Below, piece by piece: positions 17,599 through 25,392 of a DNA stretch of 64,000 bases. The notes beneath the pieces were generated by a model that searched no databases, was not told the DNA's origin, and saw nothing but the letters and a program-made list of their open reading frames with translations. Location of the stretch: assembly GCF_030056795.1 (NCBI RefSeq), contig NZ_JASHKQ010000001.1, positions 682,001-746,000 of the forward strand, written 5' to 3'. How positions within the stretch are numbered: position 1 is the stretch's first letter; each line of letters opens with the position of its first letter. This DNA is from Rhodococcus sp. IEGM 1381. GTDB taxonomy: Bacteria > Actinomycetota > Actinomycetes > Mycobacteriales > Mycobacteriaceae. The position numbers were made by a program, and so were the translations under genes.

Positions 17599-17970
17599 TC
17601 AACCGTCGTACACCTCTGTGGTGATGCAGAAGGGGTGTCCGGCGGGGTCGAGGAGAACTCGCCACCGCGGGTCCGGTTGCTCCGCTGCTTCGGTTGCCCC
17701 ACATTCGATTGCATAAGCGACGGATTCGTCGAGGCTCACTCCCGCAGCGAGATCGAAGTGCACGATGGACGCCGACGGCCATGTGGGCGGGATGTAGTTC
17801 GCCACCTTCTGCGCAACGATGTTCAGACCCGACTGCGTGCGAATCCCCGAGCTCGACGTGTTCTCCCACAACAGTTCTCCGCCGAGTAGCGCAAGGTAGA
17901 AGCGAGCGAGTTCTACCGGCTCGGGGCAGTCGATCGATATCCCTGCTACGTCGAGGTGTGGGCGCGACAT
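17599..17970 (-). CDS. VOC/glyoxalase-like domain protein
   Basis: A 123-residue single-domain vicinal-oxygen-chelate protein: first beta-alpha unit GISIDCPEPVELARFYLALLGG, a central HFDLAAG strand and the DPAGHPFCI ending. Metal ligands appear incomplete, as in many non-enzymatic VOC proteins. ATG 17970 lies directly against the end of the small broken gene at 17972-18112. Confidence 0.8.
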   Translation of the reverse strand: MSRPHLDVAGISIDCPEPVELARFYLALLGGELLWENTSSSGIRTQSGLNIVAQKVANYIPPTWPSASIVHFDLAAGVSLDESVAYAIECGATEAAEQPDPRWRVLLDPAGHPFCITTEVYDG

Positions 17971-17971
17971 G

Positions 17972-18112
17972 TCACGAGAATACGGTGGCTCCCAGCGTGA
18001 CGACGACAATCACGAAGATGACCAGGAGGAGTCAGCCCTCCCAGGTGTGCGGGCTGATTCCCCAGCCGTACCGTTTCGGGCCGAACCACGTTCGGGGTGG
18101 ATTGAAAGCCAT
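17972..18112 (-). pseudogene. small membrane protein gene with an in-frame TGA in place of Trp
   Basis: Read from ATG 18112 the frame gives a 26-residue peptide with NPPRTWFGPKRYGWGISP and HTWEG, then TGA at 18032-18034, then 19 further residues forming a hydrophobic helix (LLLVIFVIVVVT) and a TGA at 17972-17974. Small actinobacterial proteins of this type (FGPKRxGWG...P.TWEGW followed by one membrane helix) have Trp at the stop position, so a single TGG-to-TGA change explains it. Family recognition is from memory. The region is too short for normal gene callers. Confidence 0.6.
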
Positions 18113-18221
18113 AGCGCCGTCCTGAATGTTCGGAGTCAGGTCCACCCTACGAAAGCACCAGACTATTCGCAATGGTAATGACTTCGTAATGCACTCTCCG
18201 ACTACGAACCCCGCCGCGAAG

Positions 18222-19154
18222 TCAGCTGTACAACCGCGCCGTTGCCGTCGCACGCTGAGCCATTTCGTCTCGAATTGTGCTCGGCTGCAGCACTGTTACC
18301 GCAGGCGCGCACTGCCACAGGGCTCCCACAGCGTGATTGTGGCCGGAAAACTCGATGACTGCGAGGCGTCGTCCGTCGTCCTGCACTTGTTCGCTGATCA
18401 CTCGAACGACGTTCTTCGTCAACGAGACCCATGCCGATTCTTCTACGAGGCAGGTGATGTCGATGTGGGTCAAACTTGCGCGAAAGGATGTCCAATGCGC
18501 CGTGAATGCCGCTTCCAGATCCACGGCAGCACTGCGATGTGCAGGCTCGTCGAGGACGGTCAGGGTATCTATGCGGGATACTCTATAGACACGTTCGTTT
18601 CCCTCTCGGGCGGCGAGCTGGTACCAATGATCGCCGGCATAAACGAGCCCTACGGGGTCTAGGGTTCGATCGGATAATTCACCGCCGCGGTTGCGATACG
18701 ACATCCGTACGCGCAGACCGTCGATGACGACTCGCTGCAATTCCGGTAGATGGACCTCGGGTTCGTGGGGATAGGCAAACCCGTCGGGTCGGACCAGAAT
18801 CCGTTGTGATGCAGTGCTTGCCGCCGCTCGGTGAGCGTCGGGTATCGCGGCGACCACCTTGCGCATGGCGCTCGCAAACGCCGGGGTGGCGACGCGTCCC
18901 GCGCCGGAAGCGAGCAGTGCCGTCGCCTCGGCCGCCGTCAGACCGGTCAGCTCGGTGCGATAGCCCGGCAGCAGACTGATGCCACCACCGCGACCGCGAT
19001 CGGTGTAGACCGGAATACCCGCCGAGGACAACGCTTCGATGTCACGCAATACGGTGCGCGTGGACACTTCGAGATGGGCAGCGATGTCGGCAGCATTCAA
19101 TCTGCCCCGATGTTGGAGCAGCATGACGATGGACAGCAACCGGTCTGCGCGCAC
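18222..19154 (-). CDS. WYL-domain transcriptional regulator (YafY/PafC type)
   Basis: The 310-residue protein has an N-terminal HTH_11 DNA-binding domain (residues 3-58, with VSTRTVLRDIEALSSAGIPVY as the recognition region), a middle WYL domain (about 145-215) and a C-terminal WCX-type extension. WYL regulators bind nucleic acid or nucleotide ligands. It diverges from the TIGR03086 gene, and a perfect 9-bp inverted repeat at 19174-19196 lies between them. Confidence 0.9.
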   Translation of the reverse strand: MRADRLLSIVMLLQHRGRLNAADIAAHLEVSTRTVLRDIEALSSAGIPVYTDRGRGGGISLLPGYRTELTGLTAAEATALLASGAGRVATPAFASAMRKVVAAIPDAHRAAASTASQRILVRPDGFAYPHEPEVHLPELQRVVIDGLRVRMSYRNRGGELSDRTLDPVGLVYAGDHWYQLAAREGNERVYRVSRIDTLTVLDEPAHRSAAVDLEAAFTAHWTSFRASLTHIDITCLVEESAWVSLTKNVVRVISEQVQDDGRRLAVIEFSGHNHAVGALWQCAPAVTVLQPSTIRDEMAQRATATARLYS

Positions 19155-19173
19155 CCGAAAAGTCTCTCACCAA

Positions 19174-19196
19174 AACATGACAGAAGATGTCATGTT
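19174..19196. promoter_or_regulatory. palindromic operator, probably for the WYL regulator
   Basis: AACATGACA, five spacer bases, then TGTCATGTT: a perfect 9-bp inverted repeat 20 bases upstream of the regulator start and about 60 bases upstream of the divergent gene. The size fits a homodimeric HTH_11 regulator and suggests autoregulation plus control of the TIGR03086 gene. Confidence 0.7.
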
Positions 19197-19257
19197 CACC
19201 CGATTTACTTCTATTCAGCAGGCCACAACCGGCGGCCGCGGAACGGAAGGCTCAACA

Positions 19258-19851
19258 ATGAATACCATCGAGACCACGCAGCAGACGGATCCGCGCGAGG
19301 TGTACTTCACGTCCGCCGCATGGGTGAGCGGTCTGATCGGTGCGGTGCGCGCCGACCAACTGGACCTTCCCACTCCGTGCGACGAGTTCGATGTCCGGAC
19401 GCTGGCCGGTCACCTCGTGGCAACGGTGGCCAGGCTGATTGCGATCGCCGAATTGGGTAGCCCGGACTCGGTCTCGCCGTTCTCTCCTGATCACGACGCC
19501 GCATCGTTCGACACTCTGGTGGAGCAGGCGCGCGCGGCCTGGGCCGACGACGCGGTTCTCGACGCCCCGGTCATCGTTCCGTGGGGTGAAGTCCCAGGGC
19601 GATCGGCTGTGTGGGGCTATGCGCGGGAGTTACTGGTGCACGGATGGGATCTTGCCGTTGCGACGGGACAACCGGCCCAGGCCGATCCAGCGCTCATCGA
19701 TCCGGTCGCCGTGGAACTTCGAGCACTGCTGCCGGCGGAGAGCCGTGTTCCAGGAGTCCCCTTCGGGCCCATCGTGGAACCCCGATCCGAGGCAGGGCCG
19801 TTGGAACGCCTAGCGAACTTCGCGGGCCGGTCGTCGGACGGTTGGGTGTAG
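19258..19851 (+). CDS. TIGR03086-type (DinB/maleylpyruvate-isomerase fold) metal-binding protein
   Basis: The 197-residue protein fits the actinobacterial TIGR03086 family: TPCDEFDVRTLAGHLV near residue 38 and an HGWDLA motif near residue 128 give the His residues of the four-helix metal-binding fold shared with mycothiol-dependent enzymes. The reaction is unknown. ATG 19258 is chosen because earlier in-frame starts run into the regulator's operator and coding region. It is divergently controlled with the WYL regulator. Confidence 0.85.
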   Translation: MNTIETTQQTDPREVYFTSAAWVSGLIGAVRADQLDLPTPCDEFDVRTLAGHLVATVARLIAIAELGSPDSVSPFSPDHDAASFDTLVEQARAAWADDAVLDAPVIVPWGEVPGRSAVWGYARELLVHGWDLAVATGQPAQADPALIDPVAVELRALLPAESRVPGVPFGPIVEPRSEAGPLERLANFAGRSSDGWV

Positions 19852-19864
19852 TACGACGCCCTTG

Positions 19865-19884
19865 ACCTCGAGTGCACTCGAGGT
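19865..19884. promoter_or_regulatory. 20-bp perfect palindrome upstream of the split transketolase
   Basis: ACCTCGAGTG immediately followed by its reverse complement CACTCGAGGT, with no spacer. It lies in the 47-bp gap between the TIGR03086 gene and the transketolase gene. No T-run follows, so a dimeric repressor site is more likely than a terminator. Confidence 0.5.
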
Positions 19885-19898
19885 TGCAGGGTGGTGTC

Positions 19899-20579
19899 AT
19901 GCAGATGACCTTCGACGAGTTACCCCAACTCATGACACTGATGACCGGCGACGAAAAGCACGGTGCCAGTGCCACATCCACGCTGGACGTACTGTGGGTG
20001 CTGTACTCCGACATTCTTCGTCTCGATACGGCGAAGCCGGATGATCCCGATCGCGACAGGTTCTACCTCTCCAAGGGGCACGGCCCGATGGCGTACTACG
20101 CAGTGCTTGCCGCGCGGGGGCTCCTCCCGCCCAACGAGCTCGCGTCGTTCGGCAGTTACCACTCACCGCTGGGCAATCATCCGGACCGCACGCTGATTCC
20201 CGGGGTCGACATCGGATCGGGATCGCTCGGTCATGGTCTGGCGCTGGCAGCCGGAACTGCTGTGGCGCTGCAGATCCAGCGAAGCCAGGCCCAGGTGTTC
20301 GTACTGATCGGTGACGCCGAGCTCGACGAGGGCAGCAACATGGAAGCCATCCAATTCGCCGGGCGATCGCAGCTGGGCAACCTGAGCACAGTGGTGATCG
20401 ACAACGATTCTGCTGGTTTGGGTTGGCCCGGCGGCATCGCATCGCGCTTCGCCGTCGAGGGATGGTCGACATCCGACGTCGACGGACGAGACCACAGTGC
20501 GCTCCGGCAGGCGTTTCGCATCGATCACGGCGACCGACCGCACGTGGTGATCGCCCACGTGGAGAAGAAGGAGAACTGA
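19899..20579 (+). CDS. transketolase N-terminal (TPP-binding) subunit
   Basis: The 226-residue protein covers the pyrophosphate-binding half of transketolase: LSKGHGPMAYYAVLAARG, GSLGHGLALAAGTA and the TPP signature GDAELDEGSNMEA through VVIDNDS. In split transketolases two genes replace one 660-residue protein. ATG 19899 is preferred; an earlier start overlaps the palindrome. The next gene starts directly after the stop codon. Confidence 0.9.
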   Translation: MQMTFDELPQLMTLMTGDEKHGASATSTLDVLWVLYSDILRLDTAKPDDPDRDRFYLSKGHGPMAYYAVLAARGLLPPNELASFGSYHSPLGNHPDRTLIPGVDIGSGSLGHGLALAAGTAVALQIQRSQAQVFVLIGDAELDEGSNMEAIQFAGRSQLGNLSTVVIDNDSAGLGWPGGIASRFAVEGWSTSDVDGRDHSALRQAFRIDHGDRPHVVIAHVEKKEN

Positions 20580-21491
20580 ATGACGTCGACGATGAACAGG
20601 ACCGCGGATCAACGCGAGTCCTTCTACCGGCTGGTGCCGGAGCTGTTGGCGCAGGACGAGCGAATTGTGCTGGTGTTGGCCGAGATCGGCGCTGCTTATC
20701 TCGAGCCGTACCTCACTCCTGACATCCGATCGCGGGTGGTCAACGTGGGTATTCGAGAGCAGACGATGATCGGTGTCGCGGGCGGAATGGCGCTCGCGGG
20801 CTTGCGTCCGATCGTGCATACCTTTCCGCCGTTCCTGATCGAAAGGCCCTTCGAGCAGGTGAAACTCGATCTGGGACATCAGGATGTAGGCGCGATCCTG
20901 GTCAGCTCGGGAGGCTCCTACGGTTGGCCGCAAGGCGGTGAGACGCACTTCGGCCAACGCGATGTCGCACTACTGGACACCCTGGACGGGTGGACGGTGC
21001 ACGTGCCAGGGCACGTCGACGAGGTCGAATGGATGCTGCGCGGTGCGGCTGAATCCGACGATCGCGTCTACATCAGGCTCGACGGCGTCTCGAACGATCA
21101 CTCGTACGGTCGACCCGGAGGTTCGATGGCCGTTCTGCAACAGGGTAATTCCGGCACTGTGATCTCGGTCGGTCCGATGACGGACCGGGTCCTGGCCGCG
21201 GCCCGTGGACGTGACGTGACCGTGCTGCACGCGTCGACGATCAGGCCGTTCGACGGTACAACTCTCCGAGAGACGCTGACTGCGCCGGACGTCATGATCG
21301 TGGAGCCTTACCTCGCGGGAACGTCTGTGTCACATATCGATCGGGTTCTATCGGATGTGCGGCATCGGGTGTTGGGAATCGGGGTGGAACCCGGAGAGCG
21401 GAGGAAGTACGGAACGGTGGCCCAACACGACCGAGCCAACGGTCTGGACATCGAGGGGCTGTCCCGGTCGATGGACGACTTCTTCGTGTGA
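20580..21491 (+). CDS. transketolase C-terminal (pyrimidine-binding) subunit
   Basis: The 303-residue protein holds the Pyr and C-terminal domains: VVNVGIREQTMIGVAGGMALAG contains the catalytic Glu (in GIREQ) that activates TPP, and ISVGPMTDRV begins the third domain. Its start codon abuts the stop of the N-terminal subunit, so the two halves are made together. The sugar substrate is not evident; split transketolases often serve secondary pathways rather than the pentose phosphate cycle. Confidence 0.9.
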   Translation: MTSTMNRTADQRESFYRLVPELLAQDERIVLVLAEIGAAYLEPYLTPDIRSRVVNVGIREQTMIGVAGGMALAGLRPIVHTFPPFLIERPFEQVKLDLGHQDVGAILVSSGGSYGWPQGGETHFGQRDVALLDTLDGWTVHVPGHVDEVEWMLRGAAESDDRVYIRLDGVSNDHSYGRPGGSMAVLQQGNSGTVISVGPMTDRVLAAARGRDVTVLHASTIRPFDGTTLRETLTAPDVMIVEPYLAGTSVSHIDRVLSDVRHRVLGIGVEPGERRKYGTVAQHDRANGLDIEGLSRSMDDFFV

Positions 21492-21953
21492 TCAGTGTTG
21501 GCGGCGCTCGTACCTGGCCTTGGCGACGCCGTAAGCAGACTCGACGAGTTCCCCGATCTGGGACTCGGTCTGCGAAGACGGATTGACCACCGACAACCAG
21601 CCCGCCGTGCCGTACTGAGGGTGTGCGGCAAGGGTGTCGTCGGTGTCGGCCTGGGGTGCGTGAGCTGCCTCGCGTGGAGGAACTCCCAGGATCTGCTCGA
21701 ACTCGTGCTTTGCTGCAACGATATTGACGCGGAACGCGTCGGGCCGGTCCAGCCGGGACAACTCGTCACCCGGATAGTTCTTCGTCACGATGGTTGCGAA
21801 CGGCTGGATGGACGTGGGAACAGTCCCGTCCGGCGAGTAGTAGAAGAACACATCGCCCCATGCGAGTTCGGGAGTTCCATCACCCTCTCGGGGCCGCTGC
21901 GCCAACGTGCCGTCGAAGCTGCCGACCAGATTCACGATGTCGTCGAGTGTCAT
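21492..21953 (-). CDS. DUF6194 family protein
   Basis: The 153-residue protein matches the DUF6194 family: start MTLDDIV, a central AWGDVFFYYSPDG segment, the NYPGDELSRLDRPDAFRVNI region and a VNPSSQT ending. The family is found mainly in actinobacteria and has no known function. ATG 21953 is used because the longer open frame is unlike the family. It converges, stop against stop, on the transketolase gene. Confidence 0.8.
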   Translation of the reverse strand: MTLDDIVNLVGSFDGTLAQRPREGDGTPELAWGDVFFYYSPDGTVPTSIQPFATIVTKNYPGDELSRLDRPDAFRVNIVAAKHEFEQILGVPPREAAHAPQADTDDTLAAHPQYGTAGWLSVVNPSSQTESQIGELVESAYGVAKARYERRQH

Positions 21954-21991
21954 GCATCGATGCTCACATGTTCGGCCGCTCTTGCCCAGAG

Positions 21992-22615
21992 TCATATCGT
22001 CGAAGTAGCTGTCGCGCGATGGATGATCTGTTCGATTCGATCGGCGTCGTCGGAATCTCTCGGTGCGTACAGGAAGACGTAGGTCTCGGGTAGTCCGAGT
22101 ACGGGGCGTCCTGCCAGCGGGTGCAGTTCGCCCCATCCTGCGGATATGACGGCCTGCGCATCGTCCGGTTGCAGTACGACGTGCAACGAACCTTCGGTCT
22201 CGTGTACGTGCACGATTTCGCCTTTGGTTCGGAAGATCCAGGGCGAAGCAGAGCTGAGATCGGTTAGATAGAGCGCCTCACCTCTACGCTCGAATCGACT
22301 GCGCTCCAGATGAAACGGTCCATCCGACAACGCCTCGGCGGTGACGGCAGCAGTCAGCCGTTCGATCAGAGCATGGGTACCCCGATCGGTGAGCTGGCGA
22401 TGGGGAATCGGGTACGGCGCGATCGACGGCCGTGGTCCGGGGCGATGTTCGAGCTGCCAGTGCAGACCGTTACCGGATGTGCCGTCGACACGAAGTGGGT
22501 CGCGTCGCGCAAATGGCCGCAGGGCGGTGGTGATCAGCCAGCCACCGACATTGGCGGGAAGTCCTCCCGGACCCAGTTCCATCCACGCGGCGTAGTCGTT
22601 CTTGACCTTCTGCAC
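21992..22615 (-). CDS. DUF5519 / luciferase-fold domain protein
   Basis: The 207-residue protein resembles the DUF5519 group, called 'luciferase family' in databases. Recognisable parts are the APYPIPHRQLTDRGTH segment, HVHETEGSLHVVL near residue 135 and the late GWGELHPL and ETYVFLYAPRD motifs. No enzymatic activity can be claimed. It is 38 bp upstream of the DUF6194 gene on the same strand. Confidence 0.75.
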   Translation of the reverse strand: MQKVKNDYAAWMELGPGGLPANVGGWLITTALRPFARRDPLRVDGTSGNGLHWQLEHRPGPRPSIAPYPIPHRQLTDRGTHALIERLTAAVTAEALSDGPFHLERSRFERRGEALYLTDLSSASPWIFRTKGEIVHVHETEGSLHVVLQPDDAQAVISAGWGELHPLAGRPVLGLPETYVFLYAPRDSDDADRIEQIIHRATATSTI

Positions 22616-22777
22616 CGAGTCAATCTAGCTGCTGCGTCGACCTAGCTCGTTGCTGTTCGTCAGGGTCGCGTACATCTGCGGATGTACGGCGAGATACCCG
22701 CGCAGACCGATGTGCTGAGGAATACCGACTCGTAGCGTTGGTCAGGTCAACGAAACATCGAACGCGAAGGGACCATC

Positions 22778-23065
22778 ATGCAGGTCGCAACTTTTCTTTC
22801 TCAGCAACCGTCGACCACCGAGCAGGTGCTCGGTGTGGGATTGGGAACCCTGGGCCTGGTGATCGCTCTGGTGCTGACGTTCGGTGCGCTGTTCTTGTTC
22901 ATCGCAGCGCTGATCAGCATCATTCGTTCCCCCAACTACACCGCCGCCGGTCGGGCAGTGTGGATCTTCGTCGTACTGGCGTTCCCTTTCCTCGGTGCCC
23001 TGGTCTGGTTCGTGTGGGGTCGCAAGTCGACCTTCGCCATGGATGTTTCCCACAGCCTCAGATGA
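22778..23065 (+). CDS. PLD nuclease N-terminal domain membrane protein
   Basis: The 95-residue protein has two hydrophobic helices (about 20-48 and 60-82) and the PLDc_N pattern in which an ISIIRSPNYTAAGRAVWI stretch joins them and FLGALVWFVWGR ends the second. The family normally lies at the N-terminus of cardiolipin synthases, but stand-alone versions are common in actinobacteria. It ends eight bases inside the convergent MocR-type gene. Confidence 0.8.
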   Translation: MQVATFLSQQPSTTEQVLGVGLGTLGLVIALVLTFGALFLFIAALISIIRSPNYTAAGRAVWIFVVLAFPFLGALVWFVWGRKSTFAMDVSHSLR

Positions 23066-24452
23066 TGGAACCGATCGTGCGCGCAGCATCGGGAAACTCG
23101 CCGGGGTTGGGACCGGCATAGTTGAGTCGAAGGTACTTACCGGTGGGTTCGGCGGGAAAGTAGTCGCTCCCGGCACCGACGATGACACCGGCAGATTTAC
23201 ATTGCTGCACAATCTGTTCCAGATCGACATCGTCGCGCAGGCGCATCCACAGATTGAGCCCACCGCGCGGGACGGCATCGAGATGGCCGCGAGGTGCGAA
23301 CTCGATCAGGGTGTTCGCCAACAAGTCCCGGCGAGAGGCCAACTGTGTACGCAGATGCCGGAGATGGGTACGCCAGGCGGGTTGCGTCACCACGTCCAGT
23401 GCGACTGCTTGCAGGATCCCGCTGACGTACATCGACTCGGCACCGGTGTCGGCGAGGATTCGCTCGTGTGCGGGGCCGCGAGCGATCAAGCCTGCCAATC
23501 GAACCGACGGTGACACCGTCTTGGTGAGCGATCGTAGGTAGACCACATGCCCGGCGTCGTCCCGTGCAGCCAACGGATTCGGCTCGGCGGTGATACCGAA
23601 ATCGTGGGCCGAGTCGTCCTCGATCAAGAACGCGCCGTGCCGGCGAACTGTGTCGAGAACCTGCTCGCCCAGCGCCGGCGACCAGTGGGCTCCGGTCGGG
23701 CTGGCAAACGTGGGTTGGGCATAGAACGCCCGAGAGCCGGTGCGCGCGAACGCCTGTGCCAGCGCATCGGGGTCAGGACCGTGTACGCCGCTGGGGACGG
23801 GTACGACGCGGACGCCCGCCTGGGTGGCAGCGAGAATCGCGCCCCAATATGTCGGAGATTCCATCAGTAGCGGACGGCCTGCACCGACGAGCGCCCGGAA
23901 TGCGGTACTGAGGCCGGTCTGGCTGCCGGGAATGATGACGACATCGCTCGCCGACGGCGGAGTCACGCCCACTGGCGTCGATGCCCCCAACTCCGCTGCG
24001 AACCACGCCCGCAATTCGGGCAGTCCGGCGGTCGGGGGCCGAGCAATCACCGCGTCGGTACGGGATGCGCGAGTGAACGCAGCGTGAACGAGCCTCTCCG
24101 GCAGCAGCTCCCGAGCCGGGTAGCCCGAGTGCAGTGCAATCACATCGCTCGACGTGGACTGTAGCGCAGCCGGAAGTTGCAGTCGGTTGCCCGGCGCTCC
24201 CAGCGCCGCTGTCTGCCACCCGTAGTCGTTGGGCCGGGCCGTGCGTACCGTCCTGACGAATGTGCCGACACCAGGGCGACTTTCGATGACGCCTTGCGCG
24301 GTGAGGGTGCGCAGCGCCTTCTGCACCGTGACCGGACTGGCCGAATGCTGGGCCACCAGGGAGCGGGTGGACGGCAGCTTCGCCTCGGGGGGCGCGGTCG
24401 CGATCCACTGCTTGAGTGCGTCCACAATCCGTGAACTGCTATCGTCGGACAT
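23058..24452 (-). CDS. MocR-type regulator (GntR HTH fused to PLP aminotransferase fold)
   Basis: The 464-residue protein has a GntR winged helix at residues 1-75 (SASPVTVQKALRTLTAQGVIESRPGVGTF region) and a fold-type-I aminotransferase domain at 110-460. The PLP lysine is in SLTKT near residue 310. MocR proteins sense PLP or amino-acid derivatives and usually control a divergent gene. Here the divergent gene is an EamA exporter whose ATG overlaps this gene's ATG on the other strand. The longer open frame upstream is ruled out because it is antisense to that exporter. Confidence 0.9.
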   Translation of the reverse strand: MSDDSSSRIVDALKQWIATAPPEAKLPSTRSLVAQHSASPVTVQKALRTLTAQGVIESRPGVGTFVRTVRTARPNDYGWQTAALGAPGNRLQLPAALQSTSSDVIALHSGYPARELLPERLVHAAFTRASRTDAVIARPPTAGLPELRAWFAAELGASTPVGVTPPSASDVVIIPGSQTGLSTAFRALVGAGRPLLMESPTYWGAILAATQAGVRVVPVPSGVHGPDPDALAQAFARTGSRAFYAQPTFASPTGAHWSPALGEQVLDTVRRHGAFLIEDDSAHDFGITAEPNPLAARDDAGHVVYLRSLTKTVSPSVRLAGLIARGPAHERILADTGAESMYVSGILQAVALDVVTQPAWRTHLRHLRTQLASRRDLLANTLIEFAPRGHLDAVPRGGLNLWMRLRDDVDLEQIVQQCKSAGVIVGAGSDYFPAEPTGKYLRLNYAGPNPGEFPDAARTIGSII

Positions 24453-25392
24453 GACACAGCATAGTAGCGCTACTCGTTCTGGTGCGAGCCCGCTATCGCG
24501 CGCCGGATTGTTGTGGGGCTTGGCGGGCGTCACTGCATTCTCGTTCACCGTTCCGCTCACTCGCATCGCCGTCACCGGAGGCCTGTCACCGCTCTTCGTC
24601 GGTACCGGGCGCGCCGTGTTCGCCGCCGCATTGGCGGCAGTCGCGCTGGCGGCGACGAGACAACGGCTCCCCCAGGGTGGGCATTGGGGTCGGCTGGCCA
24701 TCATCGCGGCCGGTGTCGTCATCGGCTTTCCGGTACTCACTTCCTATGCCCTCACCACGGCATCGGCGGGTCATAGCGCCGTCGTCATTGCACTGCTCCC
24801 GGCGGCTACGGCCGTTGTCGCGGTGGTGCGAGAACGGCAACGAGTCCGGCCGGTGTTCTGGCTGGTCGCGGCCATGGGCGCTGCCGTCGCGATCGGATTT
24901 GCGGCCGTTCAGGGCGGACGGCTGACCGGGCTCGAGTGGTCGGACCTGTTGCTCCTCGGGGCCGTTGTCGCAGCGGCGGTCGGCTACGCCGAAGGGGGCT
25001 TGCTGGCCCGCGAACTCGGGGCCTGGCAAACGGTGTCGTGGGCCCTGGTGGTGAGCATTCCGGTGACCGGTGCGTTGGCCGCTTTCTCGTGGTGGGAGCA
25101 GCCGTCGACAGCAGGTGCGCCCGAGTGGGCATCGTTCGCCTACCTGGCGGTGGTGAGCATGTACCTCGGATTCTTCGCCTGGTATCGGGGCCTGGCCATC
25201 GGCCCCATGTCCAGCGTGAGCCAGATTCAGCTGATCCAACCGGTGCTCACCATCTGTTGGGCCGCGATCATCCTGCGCGAGGGGTTGACGTGGCCGGTCG
25301 TCGGGGGAGGAGCAGCGGTCATTGCGTGTGCAACAGTGGCGGTCCGGACCCGGATGTCGCCGTCCGTTCGACAGGAGGAACTTCCGGCATGA
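24451..25392 (+). CDS. EamA/DMT-family exporter
   Basis: The 313-residue protein has ten hydrophobic segments arranged as two EamA repeats (about 20-145 and 165-295). The family exports amino acids and related metabolites. Gene context, a MocR regulator on one side and an alanine-type aminotransferase overlapping its stop by four bases (ATGA) on the other, suggests efflux of an amino acid or a vitamin B6-related compound. The ATG at 24451 overlaps the regulator's start; TTG codons near 24505 are possible later starts. Confidence 0.85.
   Translation: MTQHSSATRSGASPLSRAGLLWGLAGVTAFSFTVPLTRIAVTGGLSPLFVGTGRAVFAAALAAVALAATRQRLPQGGHWGRLAIIAAGVVIGFPVLTSYALTTASAGHSAVVIALLPAATAVVAVVRERQRVRPVFWLVAAMGAAVAIGFAAVQGGRLTGLEWSDLLLLGAVVAAAVGYAEGGLLARELGAWQTVSWALVVSIPVTGALAAFSWWEQPSTAGAPEWASFAYLAVVSMYLGFFAWYRGLAIGPMSSVSQIQLIQPVLTICWAAIILREGLTWPVVGGGAAVIACATVAVRTRMSPSVRQEELPA
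24463..24474. promoter_or_regulatory. 12-bp palindrome at the overlapping MocR/EamA starts
   Basis: AGTAGCGCTACT is a perfect palindrome 11 bases upstream of the MocR start, lying within the first codons of the annotated EamA frame. Read on the minus strand it is followed by TACTAT, a possible -10 box. It is a candidate autoregulatory site. Confidence 0.45.

Noticed and set aside
23058..24740. Longer MocR-type protein starting at 24740
   Set aside because: The extra 96 codons lie antisense to the EamA exporter and are unlike GntR N-termini; ATG 24452 starts the HTH domain.
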